Part shown: piece after piece, positions 13,849 through 22,635 of the stretch
How positions within the stretch are numbered: position 1 is the stretch's first letter
Layout: each line of letters starts with the position of its first letter
NCBI GenBank assembly: GCA_001464965.1
Contig: LNEJ01000072.1
Location: 1 to 64,000 of the forward strand
Direction: 5' to 3'
DNA length: 64,000 nt
From: Gammaproteobacteria bacterium Ga0074134
GTDB taxonomy: Bacteria > Pseudomonadota > Gammaproteobacteria > Ga0077554 > Ga007554
The notes under the pieces: model-generated
Seen by the model: the letters and a program-made list of their open reading frames with translations, nothing else
Database searches by the model: none
What the model was told of the DNA's origin: nothing
Program-made: the position numbers and the translations under genes

Positions 13849-15246
13849 TCATTTTGCCTGCGCCTCCAGCCCAGCGCACTGGTTGTCCCAGGCGTCGGTT
13901 TCGGTCACTTTTTTCACAAGCCTGGCGCGGGCGAAGTTGAGAGTGTTGGCGTCTCCGGTGACGGTGTAGCCGGTGGGGGCGTTCGTGATCTGCAGCCGTT
14001 GACAGCCGACGGGCGTGTAGGTGGCAAAAAAGCCGCTGCCCGATTTCGTGTAGGCGCTAATATCGCCCGCCGCGCAACCAAAGCCGGACGTCGGCTGCGC
14101 GGCAAAACATCCGCCAGGAGGCGGCAGGGGGGCATAGGTGGGGGCGCCGCCACCAGAGCTTGCAGTCATGATGTATAACGACTCCGCCGCCGTCGTCCCT
14201 GAAGGACACGCGGGGTAGGTGTAATCGAACTGCCCCTGGTCCATAATCGTGTAGCTGCAGCTGTCGCCGGTACATCCCCCGGCGTAATAGACATGCCTGG
14301 TCGATGATCCAAACCCTATGAAGTCGATATAGCTGTATAGCGGCTGTGGAATGGCGGTCGGCGCCTCCGGCACCCAAAAGGCAGGGGCGGTCATCAACGA
14401 AAGATTGGGCGCGAGGCCGGCGCCGCAGCCGGAGGCGCCCAATTGTCCCTCGTCGATCGGATCGCGCCGGTGCACGATCTTCTGGCGTCCGGCGCTGCTG
14501 TAATCGCACACCGCCGAGGCGTGGTAGCCGTGCCAGTCGTCGGCGCCGTCGTGTTTGTCGCAGGACTGACCCGCGGCGGAGGTGGCGATGACGGTGCCGG
14601 AGGCGCAACTCGGAACCCAGTCGACCTTGACGGCGACGTTGAGGATCTTCTGGCAGGCCTGCGGCGCCATCGTCACCGATTCGTGGCAGATTTTTTCTTC
14701 GTACACCGGAGGCGTGGAGGAGGTGATGCTGCTGCAGCCGCTGTAGGTGCCGGTGATGGCGCCGGCCACAGCCTCGGGATCGTTCTCGATGGTCTGCGAC
14801 TTGGTCATCATCGGATCGGTGGCCGGATCAATCGTGAACACCGGCCGTGTTCCGAAGGTGGTGGTGACGTGACTGCCGGCCTCGCTGGCGCCCAGGGCGC
14901 TCGTCGGGTCGAGCGTTCCGCCGCCGCCCAGCGCGGCCTCGGGCGGCTTGTCCAGCGCGCCCGTCGCCCCTTGCGCGGCGTTCATGTCCATGACATCGCC
15001 GATGCCGTAGGTCTTGCCGCCGAACGTGACGCTGCCTCCGCCTGTCTTGGCGGCGGCGCCCGGGTCGACGGCGCCGGTGTAGCTCTTGCCCGCCGTGAAC
15101 GCATCCCCCGTCGTCATCGGCGGGCCGGCGGTCACTGCCAGCGGCAGGGACAGCAGCGCGGCGACCGCCATGGATGGCGGAAGTGCTGGAAGTGCAGGAG
15201 CAACTTTCCAGCCGCCCATCCACCCCGGCAATCTAGCGGCGGTCAT
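13849..15246 (-). CDS. traN: N-terminal half of TraN
   Basis: A 465-aa secreted protein. A weak signal region (MAVAALLSLPLAVTAG, about residues 33-48) precedes TraN-typical blocks: GDAFTAGKSYTGAVD, FTIDPATDPMMTKSQTIENDP, YSGCSSITSS, YEEKICHESVTMAPQACQKILNVAVKVDW, and at the end TETDAWDNQCAGLE. In whole TraN proteins the W-x-N-x-C segment is followed directly by the cysteine block that here starts the separate gene at 12875. So traN is split at a domain boundary, and the order on the DNA is correct. The ATG at 15246 follows GGAGG and overlaps the trbC stop by 14 bases. Confidence 0.85.
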   Translation of the reverse strand: MTAARLPGWMGGWKVAPALPALPPSMAVAALLSLPLAVTAGPPMTTGDAFTAGKSYTGAVDPGAAAKTGGGSVTFGGKTYGIGDVMDMNAAQGATGALDKPPEAALGGGGTLDPTSALGASEAGSHVTTTFGTRPVFTIDPATDPMMTKSQTIENDPEAVAGAITGTYSGCSSITSSTPPVYEEKICHESVTMAPQACQKILNVAVKVDWVPSCASGTVIATSAAGQSCDKHDGADDWHGYHASAVCDYSSAGRQKIVHRRDPIDEGQLGASGCGAGLAPNLSLMTAPAFWVPEAPTAIPQPLYSYIDFIGFGSSTRHVYYAGGCTGDSCSYTIMDQGQFDYTYPACPSGTTAAESLYIMTASSGGGAPTYAPLPPPGGCFAAQPTSGFGCAAGDISAYTKSGSGFFATYTPVGCQRLQITNAPTGYTVTGDANTLNFARARLVKKVTETDAWDNQCAGLEAQAK

Positions 15247-16012
15247 AAAATCCTCCGCGGCGCAAGCGCGCCAGATACGGCTCCACCGTGGCCCTGGCCT
15301 CCGGTGCGGCGCGGCCGATCGCTTCCAGCGCGTAATCCAGCGAGACATCCCCGCCGATCGCCCAATGCGGCGGCGTGGGGGTGTTGCAGGCGCTGTTTTC
15401 ACAGCGCGGCAGGGTCTTGCCCGGCAGCAGCACCAGCGCGGGTATCTGCCTGATATCGAACTTCTGGAACAGTGTCGGGTCGATCAGGAAGGATACGTTG
15501 CGGTTCTTCAGCAGCTTGCCCATCTGCTCGGCGGTGCCGTTGAGGTCCCCGGGCTTGATCAGGCCGCGCACCACCAGGGCGGCGCCCGCCTGCGCGGCCT
15601 GATCGATGGCGCGGTCCAGCGACGCCGCCGGCATGGAGAGGCTGACGAACAGCAGCAGGCCCTGCTGTTCGTTGCGTCTGCCCTGCGCCGCCTCGGGATC
15701 GAAGGCGTGCTTGTTCTGCCGATACTTCTCCACCAGAGCGCCGATGTCGATGCCCGCGCCCGGCGTGATGTTGATCGGGGTATTGGCGCCGCCCTTTTGC
15801 GCCTCACGCAGAGCGCGTTCGGTGTCCTGCCGGTTCTTGCCGCGGACGGCATCCAGTTGCTCCGGGGAAGGCAGGGGATGCTCCGCCCGCGCCTTTTCGA
15901 CCTCGGCCTGGGTGGGCGTGCGCTCGGCCCACGCCGGAGCAAGGGACGCGGCAGCGATCAGCAGCACCGCCGCGGATACGGCCCGCCTATGTCCCGCGAT
16001 GAGCAATTTCAC
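15233..16012 (-). CDS. trbC: Pilus assembly protein TrbC
   Basis: A 259-aa periplasmic protein of F-type systems, needed for pilus assembly. It begins with a signal peptide (KLLIAGHRRAVSAAVLLIAAASLAPAWA), followed by a charged region, and then the TrbC thioredoxin-like core: GLLLFVSLSMPAASLDRAID, ALVVRGLIKPGDLNGTAEQMG, IDPTLFQKFDIRQIPALVLL. The GTG at 16012 is preferred: AAAAAAGGAGG lies 6 bases upstream. It lies 26 bp downstream of traU. The whole reading frame extends far upstream in the shadow of traU, which is not coding. Confidence 0.9.
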   Translation of the reverse strand: MKLLIAGHRRAVSAAVLLIAAASLAPAWAERTPTQAEVEKARAEHPLPSPEQLDAVRGKNRQDTERALREAQKGGANTPINITPGAGIDIGALVEKYRQNKHAFDPEAAQGRRNEQQGLLLFVSLSMPAASLDRAIDQAAQAGAALVVRGLIKPGDLNGTAEQMGKLLKNRNVSFLIDPTLFQKFDIRQIPALVLLPGKTLPRCENSACNTPTPPHWAIGGDVSLDYALEAIGRAAPEARATVEPYLARLRRGGFYDRR

Positions 16013-16038
16013 CGGCAGCCTCCTTTTTTGTTGATGGA

Positions 16039-17109
16039 TTAAAACGCACAGCAGTTCCTCTTGCGCCAGATGAGATAGGCGAAATCCTCGCCCTTGACCG
16101 GGAACTCCTTGCCGATCCCCCACAGCGCCTCGGTGCGCCCCAGGGGCTGGCAGCAGAACGGCATCAGCGGTCCCGCGCCGAGGGTCTCCGGCACCGGATA
16201 GGTCAGCTGGGTCTTGTACTGGCCCTTGGTGAGGATCGGCATCGGGTATTTGCCGCACAGCGCACCTGCGCCAACGGACCCCCACAGCAGACCCTGGCGG
16301 TGCAGTTTGTAGAGCATGCGCTGCACCATCAGGGCGGAGGAGGCTACGCCGCCGCTGGTCACGGCGCTGCTCTGGATGTTGCCCGTCAGCGGGTACATGC
16401 CACCCTGGCAGCCCGCGCACCAGAACAGCGGGGTCAGCGGGAATCCCACGGAAGCCGCCACGCAGTCGGCGGCGCACGCCATCTGAGCGATGGGATTGGC
16501 GAAGATGACCGCCTCGGGATTGAGGATGAAGGCCAGCTCGTCGTCGGCCCACAGCGGATCCAGCTCGGTGACATACCCCACGTCGAAGGCGGGCGTGGGG
16601 TCCATGCAGGCCGTTTTGGTGACCATGTCGATCAGCGCCGCCACCGGGTAGATGTAGTAGTGCACCTGGTAGAAGGCGCTGGAGGTCTTCTTGTCCGCGG
16701 CGGCGACGGCCTTGATCGTTCCGCCGGGCGCGAACACCCCCGGCGCCAGCTTGACCCCGCCTATGGAGATGAAACAGTAAGGTTCGCGCGTCACCTCGAC
16801 GATCCGCACCGGCTCCCAGAACGAGATGGTGACACCGGGCCGGACGAAAACCGGCGGCGGGGCGGGACAGAAGCATACCGGCGCCCCCGCCGAACCCTCC
16901 GCGAAGTCCTCTGCGCCGAACGAGGCCACCGGCACGCCGCCCACGGTGATGGGGAACACGCACTTCCAGCAGATGTCGGTGATGGGATTGATCATCCTGC
17001 CCGAACACAGGCCGACGGCGGCGGCCGTCAGGGGCAGGGCCAGCAGGCATGCCGCCAGCAGTCCCAGCACAGGGCGCGGCACGCCAGGGGTGTTACGGTA
17101 GCATTTCAT
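16039..17109 (-). CDS. traU: Conjugative transfer protein TraU
   Basis: A 356-aa periplasmic protein important for DNA transfer in F-like systems. It has a signal peptide and many cysteines, with the family blocks CSGRMINPITDICWKCVFPI, WEPVRIVEVTREPYCF, the YYIYPVAALIDM region, NPIAQMACAADCVA, FWCAGCQGGMYPLTG and, at the end, RKRNCCAF. F TraU has 330 residues, so this is complete. Its start overlaps the traW stop by 17 bp. The cysteine content fits the need for the DsbC encoded upstream. Confidence 0.96.
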   Translation of the reverse strand: MKCYRNTPGVPRPVLGLLAACLLALPLTAAAVGLCSGRMINPITDICWKCVFPITVGGVPVASFGAEDFAEGSAGAPVCFCPAPPPVFVRPGVTISFWEPVRIVEVTREPYCFISIGGVKLAPGVFAPGGTIKAVAAADKKTSSAFYQVHYYIYPVAALIDMVTKTACMDPTPAFDVGYVTELDPLWADDELAFILNPEAVIFANPIAQMACAADCVAASVGFPLTPLFWCAGCQGGMYPLTGNIQSSAVTSGGVASSALMVQRMLYKLHRQGLLWGSVGAGALCGKYPMPILTKGQYKTQLTYPVPETLGAGPLMPFCCQPLGRTEALWGIGKEFPVKGEDFAYLIWRKRNCCAF

Positions 17110-17743
17110 CGATTCTCAACCTCCCGCCTTCCTGATAGACCAGCGCGGGCACCTGTTCGATGCCGAAGCGTGTCGTCAACAGTCCCTCCTGGTCGTAGTA
17201 CACGGGCGTCTGCCAGCCGCGCGACAGCGGCATGAAATCCCCTGCGACCAGCACCGGCTTGAGCCGCATGCCGTGTTCGGCGATCAACTGCGACGCCAGA
17301 CGGCGCTGGCGCGGGTCGCGCCCGTCGAAGAACAGCAGCCGTTTTGTCATGGGCACGGTATCCAGCGGATTGATGCGGGTCCCGGCGGCGGCCAGCACCT
17401 GCCCCTCCGGGGTGCGGATGTCCTGCGGCAAGGTGATGGAGGGGTCGAATGTGAAGCTGCGCGGCTCCGTGGTGGTGCGCACGCCCGCCACTGGCGGCAG
17501 CGTCTCCAGGTGCTGCCGCGTCTTGTCGCGCATCGTCTTGCCCAGCGCATCCAGCTTGCCCGAGCGCTGGGCCTCCTTGAGCTTGCGCTCGATGTGCTTG
17601 AGGAAGTCCTCCTCCGCGATGGGGTAGACCGGCCCGATCACGCCCAGGTGGCCGGTCGCCGCCCATGCGGGCGCTGGCGCGGCACAGACGCACAGGACGA
17701 GCGCCGCGGCCAGCAGGGTGTGATCAAAACAGCGGGAACGCAC
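17093..17743 (-). CDS. traW: Pilus assembly protein TraW
   Basis: A 216-aa periplasmic protein needed for F-type pilus assembly. A signal peptide (TLLAAALVLCVCAAPAPAWA) precedes TraW blocks: GPVYPIAEEDFLKHIERKLKEA, RSFTFDPSITLPQDIRTPEGQVL, INPLDTVPMTKRLLFFDGRD. The GTG at 17743 overlaps the S26 peptidase stop by 20 bp and starts the signal peptide; a longer start at 17797 would add 18 unusual residues. The C-terminal half resembles TrbC-like folds, as in other systems. Confidence 0.93.
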   Translation of the reverse strand: MRSRCFDHTLLAAALVLCVCAAPAPAWAATGHLGVIGPVYPIAEEDFLKHIERKLKEAQRSGKLDALGKTMRDKTRQHLETLPPVAGVRTTTEPRSFTFDPSITLPQDIRTPEGQVLAAAGTRINPLDTVPMTKRLLFFDGRDPRQRRLASQLIAEHGMRLKPVLVAGDFMPLSRGWQTPVYYDQEGLLTTRFGIEQVPALVYQEGGRLRIDEMLP

Positions 17744-18266
17744 GGCCCACCACCTGTTCCGGCCTGATCCAGCCGATGTCCGCATACCGCGAGTCATAGG
17801 AGTCCTTGTGTGGCGTGTAAATGAAATAGTGTCCCGGCGGAATCACGCCCGTCGGGCCGGGCGCCAGCGGTTCGCCGAAGCGGGTGCGCGGTTTGGCATG
17901 GCCGATGCGCTGGCCGTTAACGTAATACCAGCCGTCCGCCGCTGTCACCCGGTCGCCGCCCACGCCGCCCACGATCTTCACCCACGGGTAGTTCGCCGGA
18001 TAGCGCTTGTTGGGTCCGCCACGGAAGGCGAGCAGTTCCCCGCGCCCCAGCGCCCCCGCTCCCGCCCCAGCGCCCTTCTCGATCAGGTACACATGCCCGG
18101 GCAGGCTATGGGTCTCGTTCAGCCAGATCTCGTAATAGACTTTCACCCACGCCATCAGCGCCCACCCGGCCATCAGGCCGGCCAGAGCGCCCCCTACCCA
18201 GCGCCAGAAGCGCTGGCCGCGCGCCACGGTTTCGGCGCTCAGTTCCGGTGCGCGGCTAAGTGCCAT
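17724..18266 (-). CDS. S26-family signal peptidase (TraF/TrhF type)
   Basis: A 180-aa membrane-bound signal peptidase that would process transfer proteins or pilin at the periplasmic face. It has one N-terminal membrane segment (about 24-44), the catalytic serine motif NETHSLPGHVYLIE (Ser59) and the downstream basic part YPWVKIVGGVGGDRV (Lys97), the Ser/Lys dyad of type I peptidases. The family is the plasmid TraF/TrhF peptidase, distinct from the thioredoxin-like TraF at 11055-11853. It starts in the trbI 3' end (ATG overlaps the stop). Confidence 0.92.
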   Translation of the reverse strand: MALSRAPELSAETVARGQRFWRWVGGALAGLMAGWALMAWVKVYYEIWLNETHSLPGHVYLIEKGAGAGAGALGRGELLAFRGGPNKRYPANYPWVKIVGGVGGDRVTAADGWYYVNGQRIGHAKPRTRFGEPLAPGPTGVIPPGHYFIYTPHKDSYDSRYADIGWIRPEQVVGRAFPLF

Positions 18267-18666
18267 GGTCCGGGTCCCTCGCTGCGCTCTCCCGCGCCGC
18301 CAGCCGCCGGCCCGCCTCGGCGGTCAGGTCCGGCAGGACGCCCGCCGCGACCGCCTGGCGCTGCACGATCACCACGCCGCGCTCCGCCGCCAGCCGCGCC
18401 AGCACCTGATCGAGCCGCCGGCCGAAGTGCGTGATGGTTGCCTCAAGCGCGGCGATATCCTGCGTCCGGCTGTTGGGTGAGGCCGCCAGTTGCAAGGCAC
18501 GGGTGCGCTCCGCCTGCACGAGGGACGCCATGTCGACCGTTGCCAGCCGCGGGGCGCGGGGCGGCAGATCGGCCACCTGCGCGATGGCCAGCACGAGGGC
18601 GGCGCCCGCCATGCCCCAGATCAGCCCCACGCCGGCCTGCGTCAATGATTGCCGCCACTGCATCAT
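18256..18666 (-). CDS. trbI: Type-F conjugative transfer protein TrbI
   Basis: A 136-aa inner-membrane protein that in F influences pilus outgrowth or retraction. One membrane segment (LIWGMAGAALVLAIAQV, about 15-31) is followed by a helical periplasmic part with ITHFGRRLDQVLARLAAERGVVIVQRQAVAAG, the TrbI hallmark. The ATG at 18666 overlaps the traC stop as ATGA, so the two are coupled. Confidence 0.88.
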   Translation of the reverse strand: MMQWRQSLTQAGVGLIWGMAGAALVLAIAQVADLPPRAPRLATVDMASLVQAERTRALQLAASPNSRTQDIAALEATITHFGRRLDQVLARLAAERGVVIVQRQAVAAGVLPDLTAEAGRRLAARESAARDPDHGT

Positions 18667-21189
18667 GCCACCCCCCGTTCGCCCAGTACGTGGTCGATGG
18701 CGTCGGCCACGGACAGCCCCTGCGCCTGCAGCTGCCGGACGCGGATGAAGTCCTCGTTTTTCGAGGAGTACAGCAGCGCCGAGTAGGGGTCGACCACCAG
18801 CCGGCCCACGGCGTAACCCTGCGGCCCGCGCACCAGGATGTCGGCATACTGGCCCGGCACGGTGGTCAGGCTCAGCAGCACGCGCTTCATGTGGCTGTCC
18901 ACCTGGAAACGCCCGGAGCGTTCCAGCTGTTCGATGGATTCCGGCGTCTGGCGCAGCAGGAACACCCATCCCGAGTTTTCCCACGCCGCCAGCGCCGCCG
19001 AGGTCTTGTAGTAGTCGTTGACGCCCTGCGTGGCGGAGAGGAATGCGCCGCCGTACTTGGCGATGCGGCGGTAGCCCTTTTCGATGAAGGTGGCCGCATT
19101 CTCGCTTTTGAATAAGTCCCAGGCCTCGTCGATGATGCACACCTTGCGCTGGCCGTCTTCGCGGCCCAGATAGACGCTCTGGTTGATGCGCATCATCAGC
19201 AGCAGCAATACGCTGGCCTGCAGGTCCGGCTTGGAGTTCAGCTCCTCCAGCTCCAGGACGATGAAGGGGTTGTCGAAATCCAGCGTGGCCGGCCCCTCGA
19301 AGAAGCGGGCGTAGACGCCATCGCGCGTATAGGGAAACAGCGCCTGGCCGAGTTCCCTGGCGCGCGGATGGTCATGGGACTCCAGCCAGGCGGCGACGTC
19401 GGTCAGGGTCCCCGCGGTACCCCTAGCGGTCCAGACGCTGTTGATGGCCTGTTCGATCCAGGCGTTTTCCAGATCGTCGGTCTTGCGGCTGGGCAGCGCC
19501 ATCTGGGCGACGATGGGCTTGAGTTCCGCCACCTGCTCGGCGAAGACCTCCGGGTTGTCGCCGCACAGTGTGGTGAAGGGGTTCAGGCACATCCTGGACC
19601 CCTCGCCGAATTCCACGAACTGCCCGCCCAGGAGCTGGCAGATCTTTTCATAGGACCGCCCGATATATCTCGTTGAGCAGGAAGGACTTGCCGGACCGGC
19701 TGGCGGCGGCGATGGCGACGTTGAAGTTGCTGCCCACGGCGTCGAACAGATCGATGAACTGGATCTGCCCGCGCCGCCCGATCAGCATCAGCGCCGGCGT
19801 GCCGCTGCCCTGCCACTCGCCGATCACCGGCATCATGTGGCCGGCATTGCGGGTGGTTTTGGTGCTGAGCCGGCCGAGGTTGCCGATCTCCTGCGCGAAT
19901 CCGCCCGACAGCGTCAGCGGCAGCGCGCCGAGCAGCGCCTGGATCTGGGCGCCGCTGTCGATCTCCATTTCCCAGCCCTTGGTGCTGTAGAGGGCCTTGA
20001 CGGCCTGTTCGGTGCGCTCGCCTTCGCCTGTAGCCGAAAAGGTCACCAGCTGATGGTAGAGGCGCACCCCGCCATGGCCTTCGTCGATGGCCTTGAGCAT
20101 GATGTCCCAGTCGCGTTTCTTGTCCGAGAACTCCGGCAGGTATTTCGCCATCCGGCTTTCCGCGTTTTGCGTGGCGCGGGCGCCGCGCAGCTGGGCGGTG
20201 CGGCGGATGTCGGTCTGGCGGGGAATCGTCACCCCGAGCGTGAGCAGGAAGGGGCAGGGCATCTGCAGCGCCCCCTGGAAGCTGTCGCCGATCAGCTCCC
20301 CCATATGGCACAGGGACCAGGAACGGGGGTAGCTGCGCACGCTGTAGCAGCGCACCGAGGTGTCGTTGATCGCCAGACCCTTGCGTCCGGCCAGGACGCG
20401 GGTGGCGGGGGACACGATCTGGTGCTTCAGCAGCCGCCCGTCGTCCCAGTTCAGCGCCGCGCGCCGCTGATGCCCGGTGATGGGGTTGAGGATCTCGTCC
20501 AGCAGATTGATCAGTCCGCCGGCATCCATCACACGGCTGGCAATATCGGCCGTCGACAGCAGGCTGGCGATGCCGTCGCGCGCATCGAGCAGTCTGGTCA
20601 GTCCCTGCGGGTCGATGCCGCCGGCATTGTCACGTTTTACGGTGGGAAAGGTGACGCTGACCGCGAGACGGAAGTCGCGCACCAGGAAGGGCTGGCTGCG
20701 GAACAGCGAGCGGTGGGCGCCGCGCAGCAGATACTCGACGCGCCGCCGCGCGATGCGGCGGTAGATGTTGTCGTTGCGCACCGGGCGGAACGCGGCCTCC
20801 GAGCGCTGCGCGATGTCGGGATCGGCCAGGCGCCGGTCCGCCCACTGCGAGAGCCGCGGCAGGATATGGGGTCCACCCCATAGCATCACCTGGATGCCGG
20901 CGCCCTCTGGCAGGGTCTGATTATTGAACAGGTTGCCGAGCATCGTCGCCACGGATTCGCCCGCGCCGCTCAGCGGCAGGCAGTCCAGCACGAACCCGTA
21001 GCTGTCGTCGTTCTCGAAGACGCCGCTGGCGGCGTCGAACCGCTCGTAGGGCAGCAGGTCCGAAAACCGGTGCACATTCAGGAATTCGCTGACCCGCGCG
21101 ATGGACGGCGGAAGGGAGCCGCGCAGCAGCGCATCCTCCGGCGTCTCCTGCGGCGGCGCAAAAAAGCCCTTCAGCAGGCGGGCGATCAC
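18663..21189 (-). pseudogene. traC: traC, T4SS assembly ATPase, broken by a deletion and frameshift
   Basis: TraC is the cytoplasmic ATPase (VirB4 family) that powers F-type pilus assembly. The N-terminal 513 codons (21189-19648) include TraC_F blocks and the Walker A motif SRSGKSFLL, then stop in NEIYRAVL. The C-terminal part (to 18663) is in another frame and includes RSYEKICQLLGGQFVEF, the Walker B IIDEAW and the later TraC blocks. In TraC proteins about 14 to 16 residues, a GGKVWVID-like strand, separate Walker A from the GRSYEK block; here they are absent. So about 40 to 50 bp were lost, a size of 3n+2, since the remaining 2527 bp are out of frame by one. Without this repair the ATPase cannot be whole, although both parts are otherwise intact. 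It starts with a GTG overlapping the traV stop. Confidence 0.9.
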
Positions 21190-21800
21190 TTGCCGTCCCC
21201 CGGTTCTTTCTGGTCCTTTGCACCCACCAGATCGGCCGCCTCCTTGCGTGCCTCCTCCTGGGTCATGGGGGGCGCCGCGCGGCTGTCGCTGGCGTCCGGC
21301 GCTGCCGGTTGACGGGCGGGTGGGGCAAGGCGTCTGAAGCGGCGCGGCTCATCCAGCATCCCGCGGTTCTCGTGGAGCAGCCAGCGGCCCGGGTCGGTCA
21401 CCATGTAGAGATAGCTCTGGTCGTGGAAATCGCCGTCCGAATCCACCCAGGGCGTGAACCACACCGCCAGGACGGCCGGATCGCGGCGGATCGGGGTTCC
21501 CGGCGTGAGAGGTATGGGGTAGGGCGCTGGCGTGGCCGCTGCGGTTTCATTCTTTCCCTCAGGCGCGGCGCTGTCCCGGCCGGCGGTTACTGCCGGTATC
21601 CGTGTCTCGCGCGGCACTTGCGCATCCTGTGCGGCGGGGCGCGTTGCAGGCAAAGTGCCGCCGATGCTCTTTTTGTAAACCTCGCCGATGCTCATGCAGG
21701 GTATGCCCTCGGGCGCGTTGCAGGCGTATTTCGGCGCGCAGCCCGACACCGCCGCCGCGGCGGCCAGGATGGCCAACAGGTGCTTCGCGTGTTTAATCAT
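21186..21800 (-). CDS. traV: Outer-membrane lipoprotein TraV
   Basis: A 204-aa lipoprotein that, with TraK and TraB, forms the outer-membrane core of an F-type channel. The lipobox is AAVSGC (Cys21), then CAPKYACNAPEGIPCMSIGEVY, the TraV signature cysteine block. A Pro/Ala/Thr-rich linker leads to the VWFTPWVDSDGDFHDQSYLYMV block. F TraV has 171 residues. The ATG at 21800 overlaps the dsbC stop. Confidence 0.93.
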   Translation of the reverse strand: MIKHAKHLLAILAAAAAVSGCAPKYACNAPEGIPCMSIGEVYKKSIGGTLPATRPAAQDAQVPRETRIPAVTAGRDSAAPEGKNETAAATPAPYPIPLTPGTPIRRDPAVLAVWFTPWVDSDGDFHDQSYLYMVTDPGRWLLHENRGMLDEPRRFRRLAPPARQPAAPDASDSRAAPPMTQEEARKEAADLVGAKDQKEPGDGK

Positions 21801-22635
21801 CGGTCTTCGCCTTGTGTGTCTTGTTGCTGCCTGCGTCGATCCATGCCTGGAGCTGTTCCAGCGGACGGTAGCCGGCCAGCACAGCGCCGTCCCCGCGCAC
21901 CAGGGTGGGCGTCCCATAAAAGTTGTTCGCCTTGCCGAACGCGATGACGCGGTCGATGGCGCCGGCATCGCACGCTTTCGCGGGCGGCGGCAGGCGCTGG
22001 TCCTTCATCGCCTTGTCCAGCGCCGTTGCCCGATCCGGGCTGCACCACACCGCCCTGGATTTGGCGATGGCCTGCGGATGCAGCTCGGCCAGCGGGTAGA
22101 GGAATTCGTGGATTTCCACGCCCTTGAGGCCGGGCAGGATGTCGCGCAGCTTGCGGCAGTAGGGGCAGTCGGGATCCGTGAACACGGCGAGTTTCGCCGG
22201 GCCGGGCGCGCCCCAGCGGATGGCGGCATCCAGCGGCAGTGATTGCCATTCGATGCGGCGCGCGGCGTTGGCCGCGGATGCCGCGGGCAGCCGCGCCTGG
22301 GTCAGGTCCTGTCCGGTCCTGGTGTCGAAAATATGCCCGACCAGGAGATAACGCCCCTCGGCTGCGGAGTAGGCGATGTTGCTGCCCATGCGCAGTTCGT
22401 ACAGGCCGGGGATCTCCGAGACCTGGATGCTGTCGATGTGCGTGCCGGGATAGGCGGCGCGCAGCGCCCGCTGCACGTCCTCGGGAGCGTCCTGTGCGGC
22501 GTGAGCGGCCATACTGGCCACCAGCCATACACCGGCGATGGCCATTCCAGCCCTCTGCGGAATGGCCATCGCCGCCGCCCGCCATGCACGGGCCATCATC
22601 GTATTTATCCCGGCGCGCCACAGTCCTGTTTTCAT
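21793..22635 (-). CDS. dsbC: DsbC-like thiol:disulfide isomerase
   Basis: A 280-aa periplasmic protein that would shuffle wrong disulfide bonds in cysteine-rich transfer proteins such as TraN, TraU and TraH. It has a signal peptide ending AAHA and the DsbC/G dimerisation domain (APEDVQRALRAAYPGTHIDSIQ), and then a thioredoxin-like domain with the active motif DPDCPYCRKL. The cis-Pro segment FYGTPTLVRGDG is intact. It starts at ATG 22635, overlapping the traB stop (ATGA). dsbC between traB and traV or traC is a feature shared with SXT/R391 and IncA/C elements. Confidence 0.93.
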   Translation of the reverse strand: MKTGLWRAGINTMMARAWRAAAMAIPQRAGMAIAGVWLVASMAAHAAQDAPEDVQRALRAAYPGTHIDSIQVSEIPGLYELRMGSNIAYSAAEGRYLLVGHIFDTRTGQDLTQARLPAASAANAARRIEWQSLPLDAAIRWGAPGPAKLAVFTDPDCPYCRKLRDILPGLKGVEIHEFLYPLAELHPQAIAKSRAVWCSPDRATALDKAMKDQRLPPPAKACDAGAIDRVIAFGKANNFYGTPTLVRGDGAVLAGYRPLEQLQAWIDAGSNKTHKAKTDD

